Assembly (NCBI RefSeq): GCF_018398335.1
Contig: NZ_JAHBRX010000001.1
Span: 4,486,001 to 4,550,000, forward strand
Length of the DNA stretch: 64,000 bases
Direction: 5' to 3'
From: Chelatococcus sp. HY11
GTDB lineage: Bacteria; Pseudomonadota; Alphaproteobacteria; Rhizobiales; Beijerinckiaceae
Shown here: positions 14,499 to 22,961 of the stretch, piece after piece
How the letters are laid out: each line of letters starts with the position of its first letter
Position numbering within the stretch: position 1 is the first letter of the stretch
Translations under genes and position numbers: made by a program
The notes under the pieces: model-generated
Seen by the model: the letters and a program-made list of their open reading frames with translations, nothing else
The model's database searches: none
Told to the model about the DNA's origin: nothing

Positions 14499-15494
14499 GT
14501 GGAGCTTTTTGCTACACCCGATAATGCTGTTCCGACCGGCGCTGTCGTCACGACCGTGCCGACGATGGACGGCGTGAACTTGCGCGTGGCGCGCTGGGCG
14601 CCGCGCGGACGCAAGCGGCCACGCGGCACCGTCCTCATTCTGCAGGGGCGGGCTGAATTTATCGAGAAATACTTCGAGACGGTCGCGGATCTGACACGGC
14701 GCGGCTTTGTCGTCGTGGCGTTCGACTGGCGCGGGCAGGGGGGATCCGACCATCAACTCGCGAACCATCGCAAGGGCCATATCTCCTCGTTCAAGCGATA
14801 CCGGCGCGATCTGGACGCCGTGATCCACGAGATGCTCCTCGTCCACTGCCCGGCGCCCTATTTCGCCCTCGCACATTCGATGGGGGCCGCGATCCTCTTC
14901 GAGGCGCTGAGTTCCGGCGAGAATCGTTTTGAACGGACAGTGGCGCTTGCGCCCATGCTGGCGATTGCGCGCATCAAGCATCCGGGCGTGGTGCGCACCC
15001 TCGCGGAGTGGCTTGGGGGCTTAGGGCTTTCCCGCTGGTTCATCCCCGGTGGCGGCGCGACACCGCTTGGAACGAAACCCTTTCTCGACAATCGCCTGAC
15101 GTCCGATCCCGTCCGCTACGCGCGGAACGCGGGTGTGGTCGCGGCCGTGCCTGAACTCGGGCTCGGTGATCCCACGATCGGCTGGGTACGCGCCGCATTC
15201 CGCTTCATGGCGGGCCTGAATACGCGCAAGAAGGCCGAGGCGATCACCGCCCAGGTGCTCGTGATCGCCGGCGGCGCCGACCCCGTGGTTTCAACGGCGG
15301 CGATCGAACGGTTCAGCCTTTATCTCAAATCAGGCCATGCGATCGTGCTGCCCGGGGCCCGCCATGAGCTTCTCATGGAACGGGACGATATTCGCGAGAC
15401 CGTTTGGGCCGCGTTTGATGCTTTCGTCCCCGGCTCCGAGGGAACCGGGCCATTGAGCTCTCAGGCCGACAATAGCGACAGCGCCGCCGCGTGA
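14499..15494 (+). CDS. alpha/beta hydrolase, PldB (lysophospholipase L2)-like
   Basis: Serine hydrolase of the alpha/beta fold, S33 / Hydrolase_4 type, similar to lysophospholipase L2 and monoglyceride lipases. The nucleophile elbow is AHSMGAA, the oxyanion/core region is FDWRGQGGSD, the acid is in IAGGADPVV and the histidine in GARHELLMERDD. No signal peptide is seen, so it is probably cytoplasmic or peripherally membrane-bound. The frame runs from TTG 14472, but GTG 14499 has AGAGGG five to six bases before it and is preferred; the true start is uncertain by a few codons. Its 3' end overlaps the 3' end of hisN by 34 bp in convergent orientation. Confidence 0.85.
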   Translation: MELFATPDNAVPTGAVVTTVPTMDGVNLRVARWAPRGRKRPRGTVLILQGRAEFIEKYFETVADLTRRGFVVVAFDWRGQGGSDHQLANHRKGHISSFKRYRRDLDAVIHEMLLVHCPAPYFALAHSMGAAILFEALSSGENRFERTVALAPMLAIARIKHPGVVRTLAEWLGGLGLSRWFIPGGGATPLGTKPFLDNRLTSDPVRYARNAGVVAAVPELGLGDPTIGWVRAAFRFMAGLNTRKKAEAITAQVLVIAGGADPVVSTAAIERFSLYLKSGHAIVLPGARHELLMERDDIRETVWAAFDAFVPGSEGTGPLSSQADNSDSAAA

Positions 15495-16243
15495 ACGCGC
15501 GCGTCGCCGGCGACGACGACACTGCCGCCGGCGGTGACGGGACCGCCCTGCCAGTCCGTGACGATGCCGCCGGCACCCGTGATGATGGGAATGAGGGGGA
15601 TGATATCGCAGGGTTTCAGGCCGGCCTCGATGACCAGATCGATATGGCCGGCGGCGACCATGCAATAGGCATAGCAGTCGTAGCCATAGCGGTTCAGCCG
15701 GCAGGCCTCTTCCACACGCTTGTAGGCCGCCAGCGTCTCGCCCTTGAACATATGGGGCGAGGTGGTGGAGATCGTCGCCTCGGCGAGGCTTGCACAGGCG
15801 CGCGTCTTGAGCGCGCGGTCGCCCGCCGGTCCGTGATAGCGGGCGCCTTGCCCGTCGCCGACGAAGCGCTCTCCCGTGAAAGGCTGGTGCATGAGCCCAT
15901 AAACCGGTTGGCCCTTGTGCTTCAGCCCGATCAGCGTTCCCCATAGCGGCAGGCCTGAGATGAAGGCTTTGGTTCCGTCTATTGGGTCGAGCACCCAGAC
16001 ATAGTGGGCATCGGCCGCTTCCTCGCCGAATTCCTCGCCGGAAATGCCGTGGGCGGGAAAGGTGGACTTGATCATCTGCCGCATGACAGCCTCCGCGGCA
16101 CGGTCTGCTTCCGTCACGGGGTCGAAGTCGCGCCCGTCGGACTTGTCGTCCGCGCGAATCGCGGAGCGGAAGAACGGCATGATCACTTGGCCCGAGCGGC
16201 TGGCGAGATCATCGGTAAAGCGGGCTATGTCGACGACGGTCAT
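15461..16243 (-). CDS. hisN: inositol-monophosphatase-family histidinol-phosphatase
   Basis: Mg-dependent phosphatase of the inositol monophosphatase superfamily, best matched to HisN, which makes L-histidinol in histidine biosynthesis of actinobacteria and alphaproteobacteria. Metal-binding motifs are ISGEEFGEE and DPIDGTKAF, and a late DIIPLIPIITGAGG segment supplies the third metal ligand region. The ORF extends to 16279, but ATG 16243 (MTVVDIARF) matches the family start and has an AGAGG upstream. Position next to formylglutamate amidohydrolase and cpdR is, as I recall, conserved in Rhizobiales. Specificity for histidinol-phosphate rather than another sugar phosphate is inferred, not shown. 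Confidence 0.85.
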   Translation of the reverse strand: MTVVDIARFTDDLASRSGQVIMPFFRSAIRADDKSDGRDFDPVTEADRAAEAVMRQMIKSTFPAHGISGEEFGEEAADAHYVWVLDPIDGTKAFISGLPLWGTLIGLKHKGQPVYGLMHQPFTGERFVGDGQGARYHGPAGDRALKTRACASLAEATISTTSPHMFKGETLAAYKRVEEACRLNRYGYDCYAYCMVAAGHIDLVIEAGLKPCDIIPLIPIITGAGGIVTDWQGGPVTAGGSVVVAGDARVHAAALSLLSA

Positions 16244-16454
16244 TCCTGCGCCTCTGTCGGCTGGATCTTGAGGGCTCACTATCGCCGGTGCGAGACCGGG
16301 ATGTTAGTCAGACGTTGAATTTCTAGCCGTTTTTGGGGGGAGAAAGCTCGCAACAGACGGATACGACCCGGCGTTTAACAAGCTAAGCCTAAGTCAGTGA
16401 ATTCTTTTTTTAAGGATGTGCGCAAAAGTTTCAACAAGGCACTTGTTTTTTGTG

Positions 16455-16571
16455 CGGTGCGGTGGCATGTTGTTGCAGTGCGGTACGGCAGCTGAGGTTG
16501 CTGTCCCGCTGCCCTCCTTGGGCGTTTCCTCCCTAGACTTGGGCCGCGCACGCAAGTGGGCGGCCTTTTTT
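16455..16571 (+). ncRNA. AbcR/alpha-r15-like trans-acting small RNA (candidate)
   Basis: In a 421-bp gap without a credible gene, the plus strand carries two single-stranded-looking CCUCC anti-Shine-Dalgarno motifs (about 16513 and 16528) separated by UUGGGCGUUU. A strong terminator hairpin and six Ts follow. This order matches my memory of the AbcR1/AbcR2 (alpha-r15) Hfq-bound sRNAs of rhizobia, which silence ABC-transporter mRNAs. The 3' end is firm; the 5' end is estimated from the usual length of about 115 nt, and no confident promoter was found. Confidence 0.55.
16541..16571 (+). terminator. intrinsic terminator of the AbcR-like sRNA
   Basis: The stem GGCCGC/GCGGCC continues into CAC/GTG across a G-G mismatch. 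It is closed by a GCAA tetraloop and followed by TTTTTT. No protein gene on the plus strand ends here, so the terminator itself argues for a short non-coding transcript. Confidence 0.85.
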
Positions 16572-16664
16572 CTTGCCCACCAGTATCTCGCGCAAAGTGT
16601 CTTGCGCATATCTCTCGTTCGCAAGTGCCGTGCGTGAAGCGGCAGGAGCTTCGGAAGCGGGCTT

Positions 16665-17567
16665 CTATTCGGCCGCGATGGCGCGGGGCGCGAGATCGTC
16701 CGGCAGCGCCGCCAACACCTTGATCAAGACCTGCTTCAAGTCCGTGGCGACCCTCTCGAAATCGCTGGAGCGCTCCAAGGTCCGCTCGTTCATGTAGAGC
16801 GCCCGGTTCGTCTCGATCTGGAGGGCATGGCGCCCGGCATTGGGCTCGCCGTAGTGCTCGGTGATGAACCCGCCCGCATAGGGCTTGTTGCGCACGACGC
16901 GATAGCCGCGTGTGCGCAGTTCCTGCTCGACACGTTGCGTGACGCCGCTCGCGCAGCTCGTGCCGTAACGGTCTCCGAGGACGAAATCAGCCCGCAACGG
17001 CTCCTCGCGCGAGGCGCCAACCGAAGGCATGGAGTGGCAATCCACGAGGAGCACGCTGCCAAACTGCCGCATGGTCCGCGCCATCAGCTGCCGCAGGGTG
17101 CGATGGTAGGGCTTGTAGAGCCACTCGATGCGCCGCAGGGCCTCACTGACGGCAAGTTTCTCCCGATAGATCTCCTGGCCGTCGCCCACGATGCGGGGCA
17201 CAGTGCCGAGGCCGCCGGCGACGCGCAGCGAACGCGTGTTGGCGAACGGGGGCAGCCGTCCCTCGAACATGCGCGGGTCGAGTTCGTAGGGCTCGCGATT
17301 CACATCCAGATAGGCTCGCGGAAAGCTGGCGGTCAGCAGCGGCGCGCCGAGGTCGACCGCGGCGCCGAAGAGAGCATCGACGTGCGTGTCCTCGGAGCGG
17401 CGCAGGCTGAACGGATCAAGGCGCGCCGTCGCAAGAAAGGCTTTGGGATAGACGCGGCCGGAATGAGGGGCGTTGAAGACCGCAGACACGGTCTGCGCCT
17501 TCGGCTCCATGACCTGAAAGGGCGATTCGAATTCCGGCTCGACAGGGTAAGACATGCCAACAATCAA
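16665..17567 (-). CDS. N-formylglutamate amidohydrolase family protein
   Basis: Member of the N-formylglutamate amidohydrolase (FGase, HutG-type) family, metal-dependent hydrolases expected to release formate from N-formyl-L-glutamate. Visible family features are FNAPHSGRVYP near the N-terminus, YLDVNREPYELDP, the metal/active-site segment LLVDCHSMPS and FITEHYGEPNAGRHALQIE. Length 300 aa is normal. Start is either ATG 17567 or ATG 17555 (MSYPVEP); neither has a convincing ribosome site. It lies divergently from cpdR. No other histidine-degradation (hut) gene is in the window, so a role outside histidine catabolism is possible. A second divergent paralogue is at 21688-22509. Confidence 0.88.
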   Translation of the reverse strand: MIVGMSYPVEPEFESPFQVMEPKAQTVSAVFNAPHSGRVYPKAFLATARLDPFSLRRSEDTHVDALFGAAVDLGAPLLTASFPRAYLDVNREPYELDPRMFEGRLPPFANTRSLRVAGGLGTVPRIVGDGQEIYREKLAVSEALRRIEWLYKPYHRTLRQLMARTMRQFGSVLLVDCHSMPSVGASREEPLRADFVLGDRYGTSCASGVTQRVEQELRTRGYRVVRNKPYAGGFITEHYGEPNAGRHALQIETNRALYMNERTLERSSDFERVATDLKQVLIKVLAALPDDLAPRAIAAE

Positions 17568-17713
17568 TTGTTAGGTCAGAAGAGCATCGCGACGTCACCA
17601 ATTTGGCTTTTTTGGGCCTGCATGTCCATTGAAGCCCATGTCCTTCACCGCCTGTTTACGTCAGCGCGGCTTTATGGGGGAAACGTGGTTCGAGGTAATG
17701 CGTATTGAACGCC

Positions 17714-18073
17714 ATGAACAAAATTCTTCTCGCTGAAGATGACAACGATATGCGGCGCTTTCTGGTGAAGGCCCTCCAGAACGCCGGATATGACGTCGCT
17801 TCCTTCGACAACGGCCTTTCAGCCTATCACAGGTTGAGAGAGGAGCCTTTCGAGCTTCTCCTGACCGATATCGTCATGCCGGAGATGGATGGCATCGAGC
17901 TGGCGCGCCGTGCGACGGAACTCGATCCGGATATCAAGGTGATGTTCATCACCGGTTTCGCGGCGGTCGCCCTCAATGCCGACTCGCAGGCTCCGAAGGA
18001 AGCCAAGGTGCTTTCGAAGCCCTTCCACCTGCGCGAACTCGTCAATGAGGTGGAGAAGCTCCTGGCCGCCTGA
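17714..18073 (+). CDS. cpdR: single-domain response regulator CpdR
   Basis: Stand-alone receiver protein (119 aa) matching CpdR, which when unphosphorylated primes the ClpXP protease for cell-cycle substrates and is controlled by the CckA-ChpT phosphorelay. Asp9/Asp10, phospho-acceptor Asp52 (LLTDIVMPEMDG), Thr80 and Lys102 are all present, so it should be phosphorylatable. The segment AEDDNDMRRFLVKAL and the TGFAAVALN region are CpdR signatures. The C-terminus ends in two alanines, which in Caulobacter CpdR are needed for its own degradation. ATG 17714 gives the family start; an in-frame TTG at 17705 with GAGG upstream is an alternative. Confidence 0.95.
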   Translation: MNKILLAEDDNDMRRFLVKALQNAGYDVASFDNGLSAYHRLREEPFELLLTDIVMPEMDGIELARRATELDPDIKVMFITGFAAVALNADSQAPKEAKVLSKPFHLRELVNEVEKLLAA

Positions 18074-18345
18074 AGGGATGTTCCACAGGCCCGCCATAAA
18101 AGCTTCATCAGGAGCGTTTGGGTGGCTTGCGCTTCCGATCATGTCGAGCTATATCGGCGGCCTCGGATGTGACCCGTACACATCTTCCGGCAAGCGGGCC
18201 GGGCCTCCCAGCCCAACCGTTTCCGGTTTTGCCGATGTTTCCCCTCTTGCGCGCCTCTCAGGCGCCGCATAAAAGGGGCCAACAGATGGCGAACCAGTCA
18301 CTTGTCTGCTTAGGTCGGCCAATCGGCTGATTTTTTGCTGGCATA

Positions 18346-18420
<75 letters not shown>

Positions 18421-18484
18421 TCACCTTTATTGGCCATGTCGCGGAAGCTTCGCTTCCAAAGATGGCTTGTCGGAGACCACGGAC

Positions 18485-18610
18485 ATGAAGATCCGCAACT
18501 CGCTCAAATCGGTCCGCGGCCGTCATCGCGACAACCAGCTCGTGCGCCGCAAGGGCCGCATCTACGTCATCAACAAGACCCAGAAGCGGTACAAGGCTCG
18601 TCAGGGCTAA
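18485..18610 (+). CDS. rpmJ: 50S ribosomal protein L36
   Basis: A 41-residue basic protein starting [16 protein letters not shown] and containing [20 protein letters not shown] matches the cysteine-free form of ribosomal protein L36, a late-assembling component of the 50S subunit. The zinc-binding cysteines of the C+ form are absent, as usual for proteobacterial C- paralogues. CGGAG lies ahead of ATG 18485 and an intrinsic terminator follows 30 bp after the stop. It is a single-gene unit behind tRNA-Val. Confidence 0.96.
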   Translation: MKIRNSLKSVRGRHRDNQLVRRKGRIYVINKTQKRYKARQG

Positions 18611-18640
18611 TCGTTTTCAGCTTGTCGCCATGCTTGAGGT

Positions 18641-18665
18641 GCCCGACCATCTGGTCGGGCTTTTT
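18641..18665 (+). terminator. intrinsic terminator of rpmJ
   Basis: A nine-base stem GCCCGACCA/TGGTCGGGC has a two-base loop and is followed directly by TTTTT. Classical Rho-independent terminator 30 bp after the rpmJ stop codon. Confidence 0.93.
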
Positions 18666-18751
18666 GCGTTTGCGGCTCGTTCACACATTCGTGCGGGATG
18701 GGGGACGGACGTGGTTTTGACCCGGCCAGCCTTCAGGCCTACATTGAAGCC

Positions 18752-19420
18752 ATGCGCAACGCGTCCTTTCATCTCGCGACGGCTTTTGGTGCGTCCCTTT
18801 TTCTCGCGGCCTTGGCGCCGGTGGGCGGCTTCGCCCAATCGAGCCCCGGCCAACCTGCGAACCCTGGCCAGCCTGGTGGCGCCGCGACGGTGCCGCGGCC
18901 CCCGGAGGCCTCCACGGATGCTCCTCCGACCGATTCCCGGCGGGCGATGCTCGACGAGCTTTTCGCGCGTCTCGCGGCCTCGCAGGATGAGGATGAGACC
19001 AAGGGAATTACACGCCTGATCGAACGGCGGTGGTTGCAATCCGGCAGTGATACGGCTGACCTGCTCATGAGCCGCGCCATCGCGGCCGCCAGCGCAGACA
19101 AGGATGAGCTGGCGATCGAGCTGCTCGACCGTGTGGTCGTTCTCCAGCCGAACTGGGCAGAAGCTTGGAACAAGCGGGCGGTGGTCTTCACGTCCCTGGG
19201 CGATGACGATCGGGCGATCCTGGATCTGCGCCGGGCTGTCGCGCAGGAGCCAAGGCATTTCACCGCCTGGACAGGCCTAGGCGTCCTGTTCCGAAAGACC
19301 GGTGACAAGAAGAGCGCTCTGGCGGCCTTCAAGCAGGCTCTGGCGATCGCGCCGCACCTGCCTGATGTCGAGAAGGTGGCCGCGCAACTCGAGATCGAGG
19401 TCAACGGCCGCGATATCTGA
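18752..19420 (+). CDS. secreted tetratricopeptide-repeat protein
   Basis: Predicted exported TPR protein (222 aa). A signal peptide at residues 1-30 ends near GGFAQ. A Pro/Gly-rich linker leads into at least three TPR-like helical pairs at about residues 105-210, with characteristic W-x-L/G-x-x-Y/F, A and P positions (VLQPNWAEAWNKRAVV, QEPRHFTAWTGLGVLF, ALAIAPHLPDVEKV). The frame is open from 18698, but ATG 18752 begins the signal peptide. The partner protein is unknown. Orthologues at this place (near pyk) are common in Rhizobiales as uncharacterised TPR proteins. Confidence 0.8.
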   Translation: MRNASFHLATAFGASLFLAALAPVGGFAQSSPGQPANPGQPGGAATVPRPPEASTDAPPTDSRRAMLDELFARLAASQDEDETKGITRLIERRWLQSGSDTADLLMSRAIAAASADKDELAIELLDRVVVLQPNWAEAWNKRAVVFTSLGDDDRAILDLRRAVAQEPRHFTAWTGLGVLFRKTGDKKSALAAFKQALAIAPHLPDVEKVAAQLEIEVNGRDI

Positions 19421-19577
19421 GTATCCTTGGTCGCCGCCTGTCTCTCAAAGCTATCGTACATTCATGGCCGGGCGTAATGGCACGTCGCACGCGTTTTCGT
19501 GTCACGTGTTGCCGGCTGGCGGAGACAGACCCAGCCCGCCGAGCGGTCTCGACGCTCCCAATGGGATCGGGGCGTTC

Positions 19578-21008
19578 TCAGGCGCTGCCGTCAGGGCCGA
19601 TGAAGGCGATGCGGAGCGTGTTTGTCGCGCCCGGGTGGCCGAAGGGAATGCCCGCCGTGACGATCACGCGCTGACCGTTCTCCGCGAAGCCCTCCTCGCG
19701 GGCGAGGTGGCAGGCCCTGTCCGTCATGTCGTCAAGGTTGCGCGCATCCTCGGTCACGAGCGCATGCACGCCCCAGGCGATGGACAGCCTGCGGGCGGCG
19801 TTGATGTTGGGTGTCAGCGCGAGCACGCTGGTCGCGGGCCGCTCACGCGAAATGCGCAGGCCCGTGGCTCCGGACGACGTCCAGGCAATGATGGCCTTGA
19901 GCCCGAGGGTTTCGGCGATGCTGCGCGTCGCATTGGCGATGGCGTCGGCCGCGGTCGCCTCCGGCTCCGTGCGCTGGTTGTGGATGATGGTGCTGTAGTT
20001 CGGGTCGGATTCAACCTCTTCCGCGATGCGGTCCATGGTGGCGACGGCCTCTAAGGGATAGTCGCCCGAGGCGCTCTCGGCGGACAGCATGACAGCGTCA
20101 GCGCCCTCGAAGACAGCCGTCGCGACATCGGAGACCTCCGCGCGGGTGGGCACGGGCGTGGTGATCATCGATTCCAGCATCTGCGTGGCGACGACGACCG
20201 GCTTGCCCTGGGCGCGTGCCGAGCGCGTGATCAGCTTCTGGATGCCGGGCACTTTCTCGAGCGGCATCTCGACGCCCAGGTCGCCGCGCGCGACCATGAG
20301 GCCGTCCGAGGCCTCGATGATCTCGGCGAGACGGGCGACGGCTTGCGGCTTTTCGATCTTGGCCATCACCAGGGCGCGGCCGCGCGTCACCTTGCGGACC
20401 TCCGCGATGTCCTCCGGCCGCTGGACGAAGGACAGGGCGATCCAGTCGACCCCCACATTGACGGCCGCCTCGAGATCCGACTGATCCTTCGGCGTCATCG
20501 CTGACACCGGGATCGTCGTGTCGGGAAGGCTGACCCCCTTGCGGTTGGAAATCTTGCCGGCGACGACGACGCGCGTGGTCGCCTTGCCCTTCGTGACACC
20601 CTCGACGACCAGTCTGATCTTGCCATCGTCGATCAGCAGCGTGTGACCGGGTTCCAGCGCCGCCAGGATTTCCGGATGGGGCAGGTGGACGCGCTTGGCG
20701 TTGCCGGGCTTCTCGTTGCCATCCAGCACGAAGGTGTCACCCTGCTTCAGGATCTCCGAGCCCTTCTCGAAGGTGCCGATGCGGAGCTTCGGGCCCTGGA
20801 GATCGACGAGAACGCCGACCGGCCGACCGAATTTCTGCTCCACGGAGCGTATGTCGGCTACGCGCTTCGGCAGGTCCTCCCGGGCGGTGTGGCTCATGTT
20901 GATACGGAAGATATCGGCGCCTGCCTCGAAGAGGCGGGCGATCATCGCCGGATCGTTGGACGCAGGCCCGAGTGTCGCGAGGATCTTTACGCGGCGCATG
21001 CGTCTCAT
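19578..21008 (-). CDS. pyk: pyruvate kinase
   Basis: Pyruvate kinase, last step of glycolysis (phosphoenolpyruvate + ADP to pyruvate + ATP), 476 aa. Motifs seen are KILATLGPAS at the N-terminus, the signature MAKIEKPQAV with the catalytic lysine, the Mg/K site DGLMVARGDLGVEMP and the switch region AVMLSAESASGDYP. The C-terminal allosteric domain is complete. ATG 21008 has GGGAG nine bases upstream and overlaps the stop codon of the preceding DUF1036 gene by four bases (ATGA), so translation is probably coupled. Confidence 0.97.
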   Translation of the reverse strand: MRRMRRVKILATLGPASNDPAMIARLFEAGADIFRINMSHTAREDLPKRVADIRSVEQKFGRPVGVLVDLQGPKLRIGTFEKGSEILKQGDTFVLDGNEKPGNAKRVHLPHPEILAALEPGHTLLIDDGKIRLVVEGVTKGKATTRVVVAGKISNRKGVSLPDTTIPVSAMTPKDQSDLEAAVNVGVDWIALSFVQRPEDIAEVRKVTRGRALVMAKIEKPQAVARLAEIIEASDGLMVARGDLGVEMPLEKVPGIQKLITRSARAQGKPVVVATQMLESMITTPVPTRAEVSDVATAVFEGADAVMLSAESASGDYPLEAVATMDRIAEEVESDPNYSTIIHNQRTEPEATAADAIANATRSIAETLGLKAIIAWTSSGATGLRISRERPATSVLALTPNINAARRLSIAWGVHALVTEDARNLDDMTDRACHLAREEGFAENGQRVIVTAGIPFGHPGATNTLRIAFIGPDGSA

Positions 21009-21460
21009 TGCGGTCTGCTCCCAGGTCTGTTCGCGTCGGTGAGTTGTACTGTCCAGCTCTTCTGTTGGCCGGTGTCGACTTCAAAGAAGCCGTTGCGATC
21101 GAAGCCGCGCGCCAGACAATCTTCCGTGCCGCGCACGCTGAATTCCCGTTCGCGTGTGCACAGAAAAGACTGGCCGGTCCATTCGCCACCCCGGTCATAG
21201 TCGACGGCGTAAACGTAGTAGAAGCGCGCCGCGAGCGGGCCGCGCAGGAGAGTCTGGCAACTGCGCACGCCGAGATTCCACCATCCCTCGCTCACCCAGC
21301 CCTGGCTGTCGCGATAGCCGAGCGCCACTCCGACCCGGCTCGACGTCATGTTGCACAGGCGCAGATCCGCCTTCGCTGGGCTCGCCAGCGCGATCGCTGC
21401 CGTGCCCAGGCACAGCGGCACCAGGAGGCCCCGAACAATGGACAGATAGGGAAGTTTCAT
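21005..21460 (-). CDS. DUF1036 domain secreted protein
   Basis: Small exported protein (151 aa) of the DUF1036 family, which is largely confined to alphaproteobacteria and cyanobacteria. A signal peptide (residues 1-31, ending PAKA) is followed by the DUF1036 core with LRLCNMTSSRVGVALGYRD, GWVSEGWWNL and four cysteines likely to form disulfides. Function unknown. Its stop overlaps the pyk start by four bases, an arrangement I recall as common in Rhizobiales, so it may share a transcript with glycolysis despite being periplasmic. Confidence 0.85.
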   Translation of the reverse strand: MKLPYLSIVRGLLVPLCLGTAAIALASPAKADLRLCNMTSSRVGVALGYRDSQGWVSEGWWNLGVRSCQTLLRGPLAARFYYVYAVDYDRGGEWTGQSFLCTREREFSVRGTEDCLARGFDRNGFFEVDTGQQKSWTVQLTDANRPGSRPQ

Positions 21461-21687
21461 GGCGAAGCAGTGACTTTCTGATACCGTCCCATGTGCCTGC
21501 TTTCGCGCGGCTATGTCAACGCAGGTGCAGCATGGTTGCGAGGGCTGTGTGGAGCCGGGTTGAGCGCTTCTGCGGCATAGAAAAGCATTCCGGCGGCGTT
21601 ATGGCACTCGATGCCTCCGGGCGCCTGTGGCACTGTGTCGGTCACGCTGCCAACCTTTCAGTGACATTGATCGTGAATTTACCTTTC

Positions 21688-22509
21688 ATGCCGGACGCGG
21701 ATGTCGCCGGCGAACATCCCATCGAACGCATCGCGGGTGTTGTCGAGAGCGGCGTCCTGATCCTCTGCGATCACGCCACCAACGCCATCCCGCCCGAGTA
21801 TGACAATCTCGGGATGCCGTCTCAGGAACTCGCGCGGCATATCGGCTATGACATCGGCGCGGCCATGGTGGCGCGCAGGCTGGCTGCCCGTCTTGACGCA
21901 CCGGCGCTGCTCACGGATTTCTCGCGGCTTCTGATCGATCCCAATCGCGGTCTCGATGATCCGACCCTGGTGATGCGGCTGTCGGACGGGGCCATCGTGC
22001 CGGGAAACGCCCGTATCGACGCGGATGAGATCGCGCGACGCATCGCGCGTTTCTATCGTCCCTATGACGTTGCTATCGCGGCGGCGATCGATGCTTCGCT
22101 GGCGCGCGGCATCGCGCCCGTCATCGTGTCTATCCACAGCTTCACGCCGGTCTGGCGTGGACGGCCTCGTCCGTGGGAGGTCGCCGTGCTCTGGGATGCC
22201 GATCCGCGGCTGCCGTTGCCCTTGATCGCGGCCCTGCGGGCGGCTGGGGACCTGACAGTCGGCGACAACGAGCCCTATGACGGTGCGCTGGCGGGCGATG
22301 TGATTGCCCGGCATGCGACGGCCCGCGGCCTTGCCAATGCGCTGATCGAGGTGCGGCAGGATCTCATCGCCGACGAGGCAGGCGCCGATCTCTGGGGCGA
22401 CAGGCTCGCGGACGTGATCGCGCCGCTCGTTCCGGCCCTGTCGGCGGCAGGCATCGCGCATCACCCGAGCCGGGCCCTGACGCGCGATCTGCCGCTGCGG
22501 CAGGGCTGA
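21688..22509 (+). CDS. N-formylglutamate amidohydrolase family protein (second copy)
   Basis: FGase-family hydrolase, clearly divergent from the copy at 16665-17567. Family features are VLILCDHATNAIPPEY, RHIGYDIGAAMVARRLA, FSRLLIDPNRG, VIVSIHSFTPVWRGR, and the late region NEPYDG...GDVIARHA. The open frame extends 534 bp upstream across the antisense DUF1036 gene, which is not credible. I start at ATG 21688, with GTG 21661 and ATG 21601 as alternatives because no ribosome site is convincing. The substrate may be a formyl-amino acid other than formylglutamate. It is a single gene, divergent from DUF1036-pyk. Confidence 0.82.
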   Translation: MPDADVAGEHPIERIAGVVESGVLILCDHATNAIPPEYDNLGMPSQELARHIGYDIGAAMVARRLAARLDAPALLTDFSRLLIDPNRGLDDPTLVMRLSDGAIVPGNARIDADEIARRIARFYRPYDVAIAAAIDASLARGIAPVIVSIHSFTPVWRGRPRPWEVAVLWDADPRLPLPLIAALRAAGDLTVGDNEPYDGALAGDVIARHATARGLANALIEVRQDLIADEAGADLWGDRLADVIAPLVPALSAAGIAHHPSRALTRDLPLRQG

Positions 22510-22678
22510 CTCTGTTCCAGCGGCCGATCACGGTTGGGAAATCGTCAACCATTATTCGCCCATGGTTCTGGTGTTTTCCAACTGCCGGTAAACCGGGTAA
22601 TCGTTCCAGCCACAGCGTGGCGTGCCTAGCGGCGAGCTGCGCCCCTCTCTTATTGACCAAGGATATGGTGACACGAAC

Positions 22679-22936
22679 ATGGTGACAGATGTTGCGGACT
22701 CAGGCGTTGCCGCTGAGGAACTGAAGCAGTTCATCGAGCGGATCGAGCGCCTCGAGGAAGAAAAGGCGGCGATCGCGGGCGACATCAAGGAAGTCTATGG
22801 TGAGCTGAAGGGCAGGGGCTTCGACGCCAAGGCCGTGCGCAAACTGGTGATGCTGCGCAAGAAGCCGCCGGAGGAGCGTGCCGAGGAGGACGCTATCCTC
22901 GAACTTTATATGCAGGCTCTGGGCATGCAGGGCTAG
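22679..22936 (+). CDS. gapR: GapR/DUF2312 nucleoid-associated protein
   Basis: An 85-residue DUF2312 (UPF0335) protein. In Caulobacter the family member GapR encircles overtwisted DNA ahead of replication and transcription and stimulates topoisomerases. The sequence shows the N-terminal acidic lead, the long coiled-coil-forming helix [18 protein letters not shown], the conserved [18 protein letters not shown], and [19 protein letters not shown]. Lysines and arginines lining the helices fit DNA binding. ATG 22679 is chosen because the 19 upstream codons of the open frame are not family-like. It is monocistronic and convergent with the DUF882 gene. Confidence 0.92.
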   Translation: MVTDVADSGVAAEELKQFIERIERLEEEKAAIAGDIKEVYGELKGRGFDAKAVRKLVMLRKKPPEERAEEDAILELYMQALGMQG

Positions 22937-22961
22937 GCTGAAGCGACAGCCGGACTTTTAG

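Noticed and set aside
16416..16637. 73-codon plus-strand frame in the hisN-amidohydrolase gap
   Set aside because: It has no ribosome site, spans the sRNA terminator hairpin and resembles no protein, so the sRNA reading is preferred.
21154..21687. N-terminal extension of the second formylglutamate-amidohydrolase-like gene
   Set aside because: It would cover the DUF1036 gene on the opposite strand, is Arg/Pro/Ser-rich and lacks family similarity.
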